Shown: piece by piece, positions 44,156 through 52,780 of the stretch | Numbering within the stretch: the stretch's first letter is position 1 | Layout of the letters: each line of letters opens with the position of its first letter | Source: Brevibacillus choshinensis | Lineage (GTDB): Bacteria > Bacillota > Bacilli > Brevibacillales > Brevibacillaceae | NCBI RefSeq assembly: GCF_001420695.1 | Contig: NZ_LJJB01000007.1 | Span: forward strand, 1,251,890 to 1,315,889 | Direction: 5' to 3' | Length of the DNA stretch: 64,000 nucleotides | Notes under the pieces: model-generated | Databases searched by the model: none | What the model was told of the DNA's origin: nothing | The model's input: the letters and a program-made list of their open reading frames with translations, nothing else | Made by a program: the position numbers and the translations under genes

Positions 44156-44985
44156 AATTGACTGAGTGGTACCATGTAACAGAGTTATGTAAGCTATTCG
44201 GGGTCTCTAGAAGTGGATTCTATGCTTACAGAAAGCGGAGTTCACAAGACAAAGACCTTGTAATTAAGGAGTTCATTCAAAAGATCTATAGCAAATATGA
44301 TGGGAAATACGGATATCGTCAAACGCAGCTCTTTCTACTTCAAGACTACAAGATATGGGTTAACCACAAAAAGGTCCTACGCCTCATGCAAGAGATGGGA
44401 CTACGCTCCCGAGTACGCCGTAAACATCGATGCAACTATGCTTCTTCTATAGGGACACGTGTAGTTGAAAACTTATTGCAACGGAAATTTCATGCCAACT
44501 TACCGAATCAAAAGTGGGTTACTGACGTAACCCAATATCGTATCGGAGATACATGGTTGTACCTGTCTGCCGTCAAGGATTTGTTTAATAACGAAATCGT
44601 GGCCTACCATCTAGCGCAGCGCAATGACAATGATCTTGTTTTGCAGACTTTCAAGAAAGCCTTTCAAAATAAAGAGGACATGTCTGGACTGATCGTTCAC
44701 AGCGATCAGGGATTCCAGTACACGTCCTATGCGTATCACGACATGCTGCCAAAGGTTGGAGCCCAAATCAGCATGTCACGCCGAGGCAATTGTTACGACA
44801 ATGCCTCTATGGAGAGCTTCTTCTCGCATCTCAAAACGGAAGCGCTCTACCCTTATGATATCCGAACAGTAGACGAGGCACAAAGGAGAATTGAGGAATA
44901 TATCCATTTTTACAACTCTACGAGGCCACAAAGAAAATTAAACAAGCTGACGCCGATTGAGTACCGGCGCCAGCTTGCTGCTTAG
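44101..44985 (+). CDS. IS3-family transposase OrfB (rve integrase core)
   Basis: 294 residues in the -1 frame relative to OrfA, reached by slippage or from the GTG at 44101. The N-terminal part has LCKLFGVSRSGFYAYRKR (HTH_21-like). The catalytic core shows the DDE triad: WVTDVTQY, LIVHSDQGFQYTS, and DNASMESFFSHLKTE with the IS3 hallmark K seven residues after the Glu. The end TRPQRKLNKLTPIEYR is typical. Intact, no stop. Confidence 0.94.
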   Translation: MFTNLDAGGVQEKYNAIVKLTEWYHVTELCKLFGVSRSGFYAYRKRSSQDKDLVIKEFIQKIYSKYDGKYGYRQTQLFLLQDYKIWVNHKKVLRLMQEMGLRSRVRRKHRCNYASSIGTRVVENLLQRKFHANLPNQKWVTDVTQYRIGDTWLYLSAVKDLFNNEIVAYHLAQRNDNDLVLQTFKKAFQNKEDMSGLIVHSDQGFQYTSYAYHDMLPKVGAQISMSRRGNCYDNASMESFFSHLKTEALYPYDIRTVDEAQRRIEEYIHFYNSTRPQRKLNKLTPIEYRRQLAA

Positions 44986-45023
44986 CTCTTTTTTTAGTGT
45001 CCACTAAATGGGGTCTTGACCAA

Positions 45024-45041
45024 GCGGGTGCTGCGTCTTTT
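45024..45041. terminator. Right half of the terminator split by the IS
   Basis: Partner of the arm at 43735-43753. Without the IS the two would form a stem with loop AAGC between the convergent gene at 43270 and the amidase gene. Confidence 0.8.
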
Positions 45042-45052
45042 CGTTGATAGCT

Positions 45053-46507
45053 TTATTCCTCTACTGTCATTTTGGGTGGGACGCGCAATTGGCTTGCTTG
45101 TTCATACGCATACGCGAAGCGAATCAAAGCAGGCTCAGAGAAGGCTGTGCCGGTAAAGACCACACCAAAAGGCTTGCCCGATGACGTGTAGCCAGCGGGT
45201 ACCGTGACGGAAGGATAGCCTGCCCGTGCCGCAATCCCATAGCCTTGAACGCTTGGGAACAGGATGGAGTCCAGATCGTGCTCCTTTAGGACAGCATCAA
45301 TGCCTTTTCCCTGAGACATTTCCAGATCTAACACGCGTTGGTTCAGATAAGCTGCCTCAGTCAGTGTTCCACTAGTAGCATCAGCGCGCTCAAGCAAGAC
45401 TTGGCCAAAGCACAGGGCTTGTTCTTCGTGCTCACGATTGAATGCAATCACATCAGACAACGTACGGATTGGGTAGGAAGCAGGAAGCGTCTTTAAGTAC
45501 GCGTTTACGCCTGATTTGAATTCATGCAGGAGTACGTTTGGTCCCCATTCTGTATTTTCACAAGGAAGCGTTACAGCGTCGATGACAGTTGCGCCTGCTG
45601 CTTTCAATTGGGCGATTGCTTCCTCGTACAGACTTTTTTCTTCTTCCTCGCATTTCTCCAGATAGTGCGAGCGGATGATTCCAATCCGTACCCCTTTCAG
45701 TCCATCTTTATCTAAGAATGGCTGGTAGTCAGAATGAGCGAGACCGACACTTTTGCCTGTGACTGGATCCTGCTCGTCTACACCAGTGAGAGCACCCAGT
45801 AGGATAGCCGCATCTTCTACCGTGCGAGCCATGGGGCCAGCTGTATCTTGACTAGTCGAGATCGGAATAATACCGCGACGGCTGATCAGGCCAACTGTCG
45901 GTTTTATTCCGACCACTGAGTTGCGGATAGAGGGATGGAGAATCGAGCCGGATGTCTCTGTACCGACAGCTACTACCGCAAAGCCCGAAGCGATGGCTGA
46001 TCCTGATCCTGAGCTGGATCCTCCGACGTCAAAGTGGCCAGGGCCGTATGGATTGAGCACTTGTCCACCACGGGAGCTGTAGCCATTTGTCATATGGTCG
46101 GACATGTAGTTCGCCCATTCAGTCATGTTCGTTTTCCCTAAAATAATGGCTCCTGCTTCGCGAAGGCGAGTAGCCACGAACGAATCGGCAGAAGCATAGG
46201 AGTCTGCAAGTGCGAGCGAACCAGCCGTCGTATGCATTTGATCATGAGTAGCGATATTGTCCTTGATCAGGACAGGAATGCCGTGAAGTGGTCCACGGCT
46301 GCCTTTTTCTGACCGTTCTCGATCGAGTGCTTCGGCGATATGCAAGGCATCCGGGTTGACCTCACTAATGGCATTGACTGCGATCCCTTGTTTGTCGAAT
46401 TGCGCAATCCGTTTCAAAAAGGTGAGGGTTAATTCCCGCGAAGTAGTGGTTCCTTGTTCCATTGCTTGTTGCCATTCACGTATCGTTGATTCATGGTTGA
46501 GGTCCAT
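45053..46507 (-). CDS. Amidase-signature family hydrolase
   Basis: 484 residues. The Ser-cisSer-Lys triad is recognised: Lys in IPVLIKDNIATHDQMHTTAGS, and the Ser pair in FDVGGSSSGSGSAIASGFAVVAVGTETSGSI. It hydrolyses an amide; GatA-like sequence but without adjacent gatC or gatB, so a stand-alone amidase is more likely than a transamidosome subunit. The start at 46507 (ATG GAC CTC) has a weak site; ATG 46525 has none. Its terminator is disrupted by the IS. Confidence 0.9.
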   Translation of the reverse strand: MDLNHESTIREWQQAMEQGTTTSRELTLTFLKRIAQFDKQGIAVNAISEVNPDALHIAEALDRERSEKGSRGPLHGIPVLIKDNIATHDQMHTTAGSLALADSYASADSFVATRLREAGAIILGKTNMTEWANYMSDHMTNGYSSRGGQVLNPYGPGHFDVGGSSSGSGSAIASGFAVVAVGTETSGSILHPSIRNSVVGIKPTVGLISRRGIIPISTSQDTAGPMARTVEDAAILLGALTGVDEQDPVTGKSVGLAHSDYQPFLDKDGLKGVRIGIIRSHYLEKCEEEEKSLYEEAIAQLKAAGATVIDAVTLPCENTEWGPNVLLHEFKSGVNAYLKTLPASYPIRTLSDVIAFNREHEEQALCFGQVLLERADATSGTLTEAAYLNQRVLDLEMSQGKGIDAVLKEHDLDSILFPSVQGYGIAARAGYPSVTVPAGYTSSGKPFGVVFTGTAFSEPALIRFAYAYEQASQLRVPPKMTVEE

Positions 46508-46615
46508 GGTATCCCGCCTTTTCATTCAGTTTTGATAGTTTCTATTTTACTAAATAGTAGGGACATTGTAACGGTGGAAACCTCCAAACAAACGACGACG
46601 CTATCTGGCACAAAC

Positions 46616-46646
46616 AAAAAAGCTGACTCCGTGAAGGAATCAGCTT
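46616..46646 (-). terminator. Terminator after trhO
   Basis: On the minus strand AAGCTGATTCC and GGAGTCAGCTT arms (one mismatch), followed by six or more T. Confidence 0.85.
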
Positions 46647-46655
46647 GGGCATTTC

Positions 46656-47600
46656 TTAGGCGTTGTTAGCTGCTGCCTGCAGTTTTGCTTTTTCTCCTGC
46701 TTCAACGAAACGATTGCGAGGATGCTCGCGGCATTCGTCCGAGCAGGAGCGCTTAAATGTTTGTTCACATTCTGTGCAGCAGAAGTGCTGCTTGTTGCAG
46801 AATGGGTTCGCGCAGTTTACATAGCGGTCTTCGACTTTCCCGCAGTAATGGCAGCGTCCGATGACGACATCTTCTTCCGTGTGATTGATCGGGACAGAGA
46901 TGCGCTCGTCAAATACGTAGCATTTGCCATCCCACAAGCGGCCCTGTACCTCCGGATCTTTTCCGTAAGTAACGATTCCGCCGTGCAGTTGGTACACGTT
47001 CTCAAAGCCTTGGTCGAGGAGAACTCCTGTCAGTTTCTCGCAACGAATCCCGCCTGTGCAGTACGTGAGGACTTTCTTATCCTTGAACTGACTCATGTTA
47101 TCGCGGATCCAGTCAGGAAACTCGCGGGAGGAGTCCACTTCTGGGCGAATCGCGCCACGGAAGTGACCGAGGTCGTATTCGTAATAGTTGCGGCCGTCCA
47201 GGATCACGATGTCATCTTGCTGCATCAATTCGTAGAACTCTTTTGGATTCAGATATTGACCCGTTTTTTCGTTCGGATCTACATCGTTTTCCAAGCGCCA
47301 CGTGACAAGCTCTTTTTTCGGGCGAACAAAGATCTTTTTAAACGCGTGCTCATCCGACTCATCTATTTTAAACCACATATCCGCGAAACGCGGGTCTTTG
47401 CGTACGTATTCCATGTAAGCGTCTGTCTGTTCGATGGTACCGGATACCGTTCCGTTAATACCTTCTGGAGCGACGACAATCCGTCCCAAGAGGCCGTTAT
47501 CCTTGCAATATTGCAGATGCTCCGCTGCATACTCTTCGTAATTTTCAATAGGAGTATACTTGTAATACAACAGAATGCGATATGGTTTTTGTACTTGCAA
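46656..47600 (-). CDS. trhO: tRNA uridine-5-oxyacetate hydroxylase TrhO (rhodanese-type)
   Basis: 314 residues. An N-terminal acylphosphatase-like domain ([23 protein letters not shown]) is followed by a rhodanese domain with catalytic Cys in [11 protein letters not shown], and a Cys-rich C-terminal zinc-like region ([26 protein letters not shown]). TrhO hydroxylates U34 of tRNA on the way to 5-methoxyuridine. The start is a TTG at 47600 with AGGGTGG 7 bases upstream, which agrees with other TrhO/YbfQ N-termini; an ATG at 47642 would lie almost at the predicted transcription start. Confidence 0.9.
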   Translation of the reverse strand: MQVQKPYRILLYYKYTPIENYEEYAAEHLQYCKDNGLLGRIVVAPEGINGTVSGTIEQTDAYMEYVRKDPRFADMWFKIDESDEHAFKKIFVRPKKELVTWRLENDVDPNEKTGQYLNPKEFYELMQQDDIVILDGRNYYEYDLGHFRGAIRPEVDSSREFPDWIRDNMSQFKDKKVLTYCTGGIRCEKLTGVLLDQGFENVYQLHGGIVTYGKDPEVQGRLWDGKCYVFDERISVPINHTEEDVVIGRCHYCGKVEDRYVNCANPFCNKQHFCCTECEQTFKRSCSDECREHPRNRFVEAGEKAKLQAAANNA

Positions 47601-47651
47601 TGTACAATCCACCCTTTCTTTAACCAATATTGATTTTTTCATGCAACGGTG

Positions 47652-47660
47652 ATTATAACA
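47652..47660 (-). promoter_or_regulatory. Extended -10 promoter of trhO
   Basis: On the minus strand TGT-TATAAT (47660-47652), an extended -10. No good -35 is seen. The start of transcription near 47645 gives a leader of about 45 bases before TTG 47600. Confidence 0.5.
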
Positions 47661-47708
47661 TATTGAAAAAAGTGATGCGTAGAAAATGAAAGGGAATTGT
47701 GAGCTTTT

Positions 47709-47758
47709 TATGAAAAAACGACTGTTTATCTGTGAAAAACGTCTCGACGTTTTTCATA
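47709..47758. repeat. Alternative stems in the trhO-dUTPase gap
   Basis: GAAAAACGTC (47734-47743) and GACGTTTTTC (47746-47755) form a perfect 10-bp palindrome with a two-base loop. The sequence at 47709-47720 (TATGAAAAAACG) can compete for the same right arm (CGTTTTTCATA), so two exclusive folds are possible. Confidence 0.65.
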
Positions 47759-47783
47759 AACGTGGATGTGGCCGCATGCGGTC

Positions 47784-47811
47784 AAACAAAACGGTCATGA
47801 CCGTTTTGTTT
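47784..47811. repeat. Perfect 28-bp palindrome
   Basis: AAACAAAACGGTCA (47784-47797) is followed directly by its exact reverse complement (47798-47811). A shorter palindrome CCGCATGCGG lies just before it (47772-47781). It could be an operator, a bidirectional terminator or part of an unknown element; it lies between two divergent genes. Confidence 0.8.
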
Positions 47812-47813
47812 CC

Positions 47814-47842
47814 TTGCTGGAAGGAGTGACTTCTTGTAAACT
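47814..47842 (+). promoter_or_regulatory. Possible promoter of the dUTPase gene
   Basis: TTGCTG (47814-47819), 17 bases, then TAAACT (47837-47842). Weak matches; the -35 touches the edge of the 28-bp palindrome. Confidence 0.3.
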
Positions 47843-47879
47843 ATGTAAGGATGATAGGTGAAAAGAGGAGAGACATATA

Positions 47880-48416
47880 ATGAACATGACAAGTGATCGC
47901 GTAACCGCTCAGGTGAAAATAAAAAAACTCCATCCCGATGCAGTGATCCCCCAGTACGCTCGTGCGATGGATGCAGGATTTGATTTGGTGGCGGTAGAGG
48001 ACGTCATTATTGCCCCAGGACAGTCTGCCAAAGTGCCAACGGGTTTGGCATTTGCCTTGCCAGAAGGCTTTGAACTACAAGTCCGTCCACGCTCCGGTAT
48101 CAGTGCCAAAACAAAGCTCCGCCTTTCGAATTCACCAGGAACCGTCGATGCTGGTTATCGCGGTGAGGTGTGTGTCCTTGTTGACAATATCCGTATTCCA
48201 AGCCAGGAGCGTACAAACGTATGTCTGGATGCAAGTGAGAAAGAAACGACAGTCGAGCAGGTAGTCGATAGCAACAGCTATCTGATCAAAAAAGGCGACC
48301 GCATAGCGCAAGGCGTCATTGCAATTGTTCCAATCGCTCTGTTTGAAGTGGTGGATGAGCTGGATGAAACAGAGCGGGGTGCTGGAGGATTTGGTAGCAG
48401 CGGTATCAAAGGATAA
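47880..48416 (+). CDS. dut: dUTP diphosphatase
   Basis: 178 residues. It hydrolyses dUTP to dUMP, keeping uracil out of DNA and feeding dTMP synthesis. All five dUTPase motifs are seen: MDAGFDLVA, RPRSGIS, GTVDAGYRGEV, GDRIAQGVI and RGAGGFGSSG. An insertion of about 30 residues (RIPSQERTNVCLDASEKETTVEQ) lies between motifs 3 and 4, making it longer than the usual 140-150. ATG 47880 behind GAGGAG. Confidence 0.93.
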   Translation: MNMTSDRVTAQVKIKKLHPDAVIPQYARAMDAGFDLVAVEDVIIAPGQSAKVPTGLAFALPEGFELQVRPRSGISAKTKLRLSNSPGTVDAGYRGEVCVLVDNIRIPSQERTNVCLDASEKETTVEQVVDSNSYLIKKGDRIAQGVIAIVPIALFEVVDELDETERGAGGFGSSGIKG

Positions 48417-48442
48417 GCGTCATAGATAAAGGAAGCAACAAT

Positions 48443-48496
48443 AGCCCCTTCCCCCATATTCGGTGCTCGGACCGCAGGGAGGAAAGGGGCTTTTTC
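48443..48496. terminator. Bidirectional terminator between dut and the DUF3846-type gene
   Basis: AGCCCCTT (48443-48450) pairs with AAGGGGCT (48484-48491); T5 follows on the plus strand. A long loop (about 33 bases) with weaker inner pairing makes this less certain on the minus strand. Confidence 0.7.
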
Positions 48497-48504
48497 ATTC
48501 GTTT

Positions 48505-48807
48505 TTACACTTTTGCGGTTAAAAACCGATCGATGCGCGACTGATCCTCTTCAGTGAGGGATCGGCCATCTGCTTTTACAAACACACAAGCGCCGTACAC
48601 CCAATCCAAATATCCATCAGAAGTGATAGGGAAGTTGTTTGCTTCTACTCCTCTTGCATCTTCGTTCACAATGAGGGAGATCCCCTCGAGATGATCGTCT
48701 GCCACTACCTCATAATCCCCTTCGACCAGATCCTGCAGATCATCCATTCCTTCTACTTCCGCAGCGACAGCTGGTTCATGCGGGCGCTTTACATATACGG
48801 TAATCAT
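48505..48807 (-). CDS. DUF3846-like small protein
   Basis: 100-residue acidic cytoplasmic protein. The layout (ITVYVKRPHEPAVAAEVEGMDDLQDLVEGDYEVV, ISLIVNEDARG, DWVYGACVFVKADGRSLTEEDQSRI) matches DUF3846-type proteins, which are of unknown function and are often found in phages and plasmids. It starts at ATG 48807 with GAGGAGTGATGG upstream. Alone between dut and an oxidoreductase gene, with no sign of a prophage around it. Confidence 0.68.
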   Translation of the reverse strand: MITVYVKRPHEPAVAAEVEGMDDLQDLVEGDYEVVADDHLEGISLIVNEDARGVEANNFPITSDGYLDWVYGACVFVKADGRSLTEEDQSRIDRFLTAKV

Positions 48808-48925
48808 GTACCATCACTCCTCTTTCTTCATCATAACCGATACGGCGATTAGACGCGACAGGACAACGGATGGGGTATCGTTCACTGGATATCCTAATGG
48901 GGATTACTGTTGAGGGGACATGGAC

Positions 48926-50152
48926 ATGAACTTAGTGACAGGGAAGTTGTATTGGCCAGAAACACTGCCTAATCCAACCCGGTATCCTGAACTCTCCGCG
49001 GATATGATGTGCGATGTTGTCATTGTCGGCGGAGGTGAAGCGGGAGCGTTATGCGCATATTATTTAATGCAGCATGATGTAGACATTGTACTGGTGGATA
49101 AGCGTCAGATTGCTCAAGGCAGCAGCAGTGCCAATACGGGTCTGCTGCAATTTGCCAACGACAAATCATTAACCTCATGTATGCATTCTTTTGGAGAAGA
49201 AAAAGGGGTCCGATTTTATCAATTGTGCAAACAAGCGGTGGATCAACTGGAAGGGATATCGCAGTCGATCGGTATTTTTCCTGATTATAGGAGACGAGAT
49301 TGCCTCTACTACGCAAGTCAGACAGACGACATAAAAGCGTTGCAGCTTGAATATCAGAACTTGAAAAAGCACGGATTTCCCGTCCGTTACTTGGAACAGA
49401 CAGAAGTAGAAAAGCGTTTTTCTTTTTCAAAGTCTGGGGCCATTTATTCAACTGGCGATGCAGAAATCAATCCGTACAAGTTGGCCAATGGAATCATCGA
49501 GGATGCAACACGCAAAGGTACGCGTGTCTTTAATCATACAGAGATTGTGAATTATAAGGTTGAGGCTGGAGACACGGTAATTCTCACGAAGAAAGGGAAT
49601 CGAATTCGATGTAAGAGGGTTGTCTTTGCTACGGGATACGAGACTCAGACCATGAAACGAAACCCAAATGCGATCTTGTCCACCAGCTCAGCTATTGTCA
49701 CCAATCCGGTGGAGGCGTTTCTCGGGTGGCCAGGTACCTGTCTGATCTGGGAAACGGCCCGCCCTTATTTGTACATACGTACCAGTTGGGAAGGTCGCAT
49801 TATCGTAGGCGGATTGGATGAACCCAATGTTGAACCGCAAAAGAGAGATGCATCCCTATTGGGTAAACGCGATCAACTACTTAAAAAGGTACAAGAGCTT
49901 TTCCCGCAGATTCCACTTCAGGCAGACTACTACTGGTCTGGTACCTTTGCTGGGACTCATGACGGGTTACCTATTTTTGGGGAACAGGATGGATATCCGA
50001 ACTGTCTATTTTCTCTCGGCTACGGCGGGAATGGAACTGTGTATGCTACGATCGGAGGGCAGATTATCGCTGATATGATTCTCAAAGGGAGTCATCCGGA
50101 TGCGGAACTCTTTTCATTTCAACGCAGCGAACACGAAACCGTACCTATGTAA
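48926..50152 (+). CDS. FAD-dependent oxidoreductase (DAO family)
   Basis: 408 residues. A dinucleotide-binding GGGEAGALCAYYL motif near residue 36, the second strand LVDKRQIAQGSSSANTG, and a C-terminal GTHDGLPIFGE, FSLGYGGNGTVYATIGG mark a D-amino-acid/glycine-oxidase-like enzyme. The Y-D-G-x-P-x-x-G and G-x-G-G-N-G stretches contact FAD. Substrate unknown: amine, amino acid or alcohol. ATG 48926 has GAGGGG 8 bases upstream; ATG 48920 is too close to it. No Rieske domain or partner gene is next to it. Confidence 0.87.
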   Translation: MNLVTGKLYWPETLPNPTRYPELSADMMCDVVIVGGGEAGALCAYYLMQHDVDIVLVDKRQIAQGSSSANTGLLQFANDKSLTSCMHSFGEEKGVRFYQLCKQAVDQLEGISQSIGIFPDYRRRDCLYYASQTDDIKALQLEYQNLKKHGFPVRYLEQTEVEKRFSFSKSGAIYSTGDAEINPYKLANGIIEDATRKGTRVFNHTEIVNYKVEAGDTVILTKKGNRIRCKRVVFATGYETQTMKRNPNAILSTSSAIVTNPVEAFLGWPGTCLIWETARPYLYIRTSWEGRIIVGGLDEPNVEPQKRDASLLGKRDQLLKKVQELFPQIPLQADYYWSGTFAGTHDGLPIFGEQDGYPNCLFSLGYGGNGTVYATIGGQIIADMILKGSHPDAELFSFQRSEHETVPM

Positions 50153-50166
50153 TTTCGTTCGGAAAG

Positions 50167-50201
50167 CGGCTTGTCAATGGTGACAACCCGTTTTCTTTTT
50201 T
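50167..50201 (+). terminator. Terminator after the FAD oxidoreductase
   Basis: CGGCTTGTCA and TGACAACCCG arms (one mismatch), then TTTTCTTTTTT. Confidence 0.75.
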
Positions 50202-50263
50202 AGTACTTAGTTCCTAATTCTGAAAATATGGTTAGAGTGTGACAAAGAAAGGAGGTGAAACAT

Positions 50264-50632
50264 TTGGCTTCCAAGTTTTTGAAAATTGCCACTGTTTACT
50301 TTGTTCTCGCCATTATTTTGGGGATCGTAATGGGAATTACCAAAGCATTTCAGTACGCTTCAGTTCATGCACATCTTAATCTCGCGGGGTGGGTCACACT
50401 TGCGATCATTGGATTAATATATCGAGCTTATCCACAAGCAGCCCAAAACAAGCTGGCTACTTGGCATTTTTGGCTGCACAACATTGGTCTACCGCTCATG
50501 CAAGGCTGTTTGTTCTTAATGATCCTAACCGGCACAGAGTCTTTCGTCGTAGGGACAATTATAGGGTCATTAGTATTGGGACTTGGCATCGTATTTTTCT
50601 TCATTAATGTGTGGAAAACGGTAAGAGACTAG
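50264..50632 (+). CDS. Small membrane protein resembling a heme-copper oxidase subunit I segment
   Basis: 122 residues, four predicted membrane helices. It carries the SVHAHLNLAGWVTL motif familiar from subunit I of cytochrome oxidase/NorB-type enzymes, and a second His-containing segment (WHFWLHNIGLP). The TTG at 50264 is chosen because GGAGGTGA lies 6 bases upstream. Single-domain proteins of this kind occur in Bacillaceae and lack a known role; heme binding is plausible but not shown. The neighbouring FAD and FUSC genes give no clear pathway. Confidence 0.62.
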   Translation: MASKFLKIATVYFVLAIILGIVMGITKAFQYASVHAHLNLAGWVTLAIIGLIYRAYPQAAQNKLATWHFWLHNIGLPLMQGCLFLMILTGTESFVVGTIIGSLVLGLGIVFFFINVWKTVRD

Positions 50633-50783
50633 ACGGAAAAGTTGTGAGTAACCAGTGTATCTTGGGATTCTCCCGGGTACGCTGGTTTTTTCGTTAAGGA
50701 TACTCGAAGGTACAACGTGCATAGAAAGAGTTGGAATGAGTCAAGATAGTCCTATCTTCTTACAGGAGAAGGGGGATCAGCCT

Positions 50784-52745
50784 ATGCAAAAGAGCATGCA
50801 GAAGAGACGTGCGATGAAGACGTCCGAACCTCTGTATCCCACACTCCTCAAGACAATTCAACAAGCGTTTCAACTGAAGAAAAACCCTCTTCCATGGCCA
50901 AAGGCTATCACTGCTGGCATTTGTTCGGGCATCCCGGTGTTGATGGGGCTCTCGGCAGGAAATTTGCAGTACGGGATGCTTGCTGGTATCGGAAGCTTTT
51001 CCTATTTGTATGTCGCCAATATACCGTACGCCCAGCGAGCGAAAAAGCTGTTCTTCGTCATGGTTGGTCTAGCCTTGGCAGTAGGACTGGGTACATGGGT
51101 CGCTCCACACCCGCTCACATCAGCATTCCTCGTTGGATTGATCGGTGCGATGGTCACGTTCCTCTTTGGAGCCTACAAAGTCCAGGGACCTGCGGCTATT
51201 TTTTTTGTCCTAGCTTTCTCCTTGTCTACTGGGATGCCACTCGATCCGTCTGCCGCTCTTCTGCGTACAGGGCTCGTTTTTCTAGGAGGAGCCCTGGCTT
51301 GGATCCTGGGAATGATGGGATGGGTACGCAATCCACATGGTCCAGAGACGACCGCCGTGAGACTTGTTTATCAGGAGCTTGCTGCTTATATCGATTCTGT
51401 GGGAAGCAGAAAAGCACAAGAGGGAAGGCAAAGGCTTGTACCTGTACTGAAAGCAGCAGAAGAGACCCTTTCAGCAGGTCAAGTACCGTGGCAAAGCTCC
51501 GGGCAATATCAAAGGTTGCTGTTGTTAAATGATCAAGCGAACGCGATTTTTCTCGACGTACTGGAATATTCGGAAAAAACGGGGGATAGGCTCCCACCAC
51601 AGATTGGGCGTTCGGTTCGTTCCATTGCCGGATCCTTGAATGAGAAGAGGAAGAGGAAAGATTGGCACATACAGGTGGAGGAGACGGAAGAGGAGGACAA
51701 AACCATACAGCGACTTCAAGCCAACGTACGTGAGGCAAACGATATATTGTCTGATCCTTTCCCGCCGGAACCATCACAGAATGAGAAAAGACTGTCTCTT
51801 TGGGCAGTTCTCGGTGGTTCCTTTGATAAAAACTCGATCGTATTTCTTACTGCGATCCGCTACGGCTTGATTCTCACAGTAGCAGCGATTGTTGCTTACT
51901 CGTTCGAATTGAATCGGTCATACTGGGTCACCTTATCCTGCGCTGCTGTCATGTCAGGGGCGACGATCATCGCCACCTTTCACCGGGCGATCCAACGATC
52001 AATTGGCACACTCGTTGGGATTATGGTAGCGACCATTATTTTGGCTGCACAGCCTCACGGATTGATCATTGCGGTTCTCATTATGCTTTTGACAGCACTA
52101 ACTGAGCTTGCCATTGTTCTCAACTATGGCTTAGCTGCCTTTTTTATTACGCCAAACGCACTGATTCTGGCAGATAGCATGGGGCAAAACCACAGCCTGT
52201 CGTTCTTTGCTTCCGCGAGAATGACGGATGTCATCATAGGTTGTGTGATTGGCCTGGTGGGGACGCTACTGATCGGTAGACGAAAGGCATCGAGCCTTCT
52301 CCCGCATCTCATTGCCAAAACGATCCGGAGCCAACAGCAGTACTTGTTGACGCTGTTCTCTGATCACAGAAAGAACTTAGAACTCAAACAATCGCTGGAA
52401 CGAAGAAAAATGCAGACGAATCTCAGTAACTTAAAAATCGTATATACGACAGCTACTGGCGAGATTCCAAGCAATAAAACGAAGCTGGAATACATGTGGC
52501 CCGTCATTTTCTCCATCGAGCAGGTCGGATATTTGCTCGAGTCTAGCCTGAAATCCTCACGCTGTCCCATTTTACCCGACACGACGCTCTCTCAGCTGTT
52601 ACTCGTCTTTGAGACTATGGCCAAATCGGCCGAACAAAAGATACCGCTGGGGAAGAAACAGATTCCGGAAATAAACGGATTTCCTCAGTTGGAAAAAGAA
52701 ATCCGAGAATTACAGGACGCTCTGCAAATGAGTAGCAAGGCTTAG
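50784..52745 (+). CDS. FUSC-family membrane protein (aromatic acid exporter-like)
   Basis: 653 residues. Two membrane blocks (about 35-175 and 350-500) each with several helices, separated by a soluble helical region, match the FUSC/YccS-AaeB layout. The second block holds RSYWVTLSCAAVMSGATIIATFHRAIQRSIGTLVG, the family's conserved core. Relatives export aromatic acids or are envelope-stress proteins. ATG 50784 behind AGAAGGGGGA. Substrate unknown; no adaptor gene is adjacent. Confidence 0.84.
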   Translation: MQKSMQKRRAMKTSEPLYPTLLKTIQQAFQLKKNPLPWPKAITAGICSGIPVLMGLSAGNLQYGMLAGIGSFSYLYVANIPYAQRAKKLFFVMVGLALAVGLGTWVAPHPLTSAFLVGLIGAMVTFLFGAYKVQGPAAIFFVLAFSLSTGMPLDPSAALLRTGLVFLGGALAWILGMMGWVRNPHGPETTAVRLVYQELAAYIDSVGSRKAQEGRQRLVPVLKAAEETLSAGQVPWQSSGQYQRLLLLNDQANAIFLDVLEYSEKTGDRLPPQIGRSVRSIAGSLNEKRKRKDWHIQVEETEEEDKTIQRLQANVREANDILSDPFPPEPSQNEKRLSLWAVLGGSFDKNSIVFLTAIRYGLILTVAAIVAYSFELNRSYWVTLSCAAVMSGATIIATFHRAIQRSIGTLVGIMVATIILAAQPHGLIIAVLIMLLTALTELAIVLNYGLAAFFITPNALILADSMGQNHSLSFFASARMTDVIIGCVIGLVGTLLIGRRKASSLLPHLIAKTIRSQQQYLLTLFSDHRKNLELKQSLERRKMQTNLSNLKIVYTTATGEIPSNKTKLEYMWPVIFSIEQVGYLLESSLKSSRCPILPDTTLSQLLLVFETMAKSAEQKIPLGKKQIPEINGFPQLEKEIRELQDALQMSSKA

Positions 52746-52751
52746 CATCAC

Positions 52752-52780
52752 AAGCCCTTCCGTATCGGAAGGGCTTTTTT
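52752..52780 (+). terminator. Terminator after the FUSC gene
   Basis: AAGCCCTTCCG (52752-52762) pairs with CGGAAGGGCTT (52766-52776), followed by T6. Confidence 0.9.

Larger units (their letters stand above)
43754..45022 (+). mobile_element. Intact IS3-family insertion sequence (IS150-like)
   Basis: 1269 bases beginning TG and ending CA, with imperfect terminal repeats (ACCCC, TTTAGTGGACA-like blocks in both ends). Flanking AGC triplets (43751-43753 and 45023-45025) look like the 3-bp target duplication typical of IS3 elements. It encodes orfA and orfB in -1 frames with a slippery A-AAA-AAG at 44095-44101. The catalytic DDE residues are intact, so the element may be active. Confidence 0.92.

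Noticed and set aside
43823-44985. Frameshifted, dead transposase
   Set aside because: The two frames with A-AAA-AAG at the overlap are the normal IS3 programmed -1 arrangement, and the catalytic residues are intact.
44943-45000. Separate terminator inside the IS right end
   Set aside because: CAAGCTG/CAGCTTG arms do pair, but they are codons of the conserved OrfB tail and the T run lies a dozen bases away; not listed as a terminator.
46722-47633. 303-residue open frame opposite trhO
   Set aside because: It is the antisense of a clear TrhO gene and contains no recognisable domain.
47826-47861. 11-codon leader peptide before dut with a CxxC
   Set aside because: AAGGAG precedes a GTG, but the predicted promoter would start transcription downstream of it and nothing links it to regulation.
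48505-48807. Prophage remnant around the DUF3846-like gene
   Set aside because: Neighbours are housekeeping genes with their own terminators, and no phage structural or integrase gene is present.
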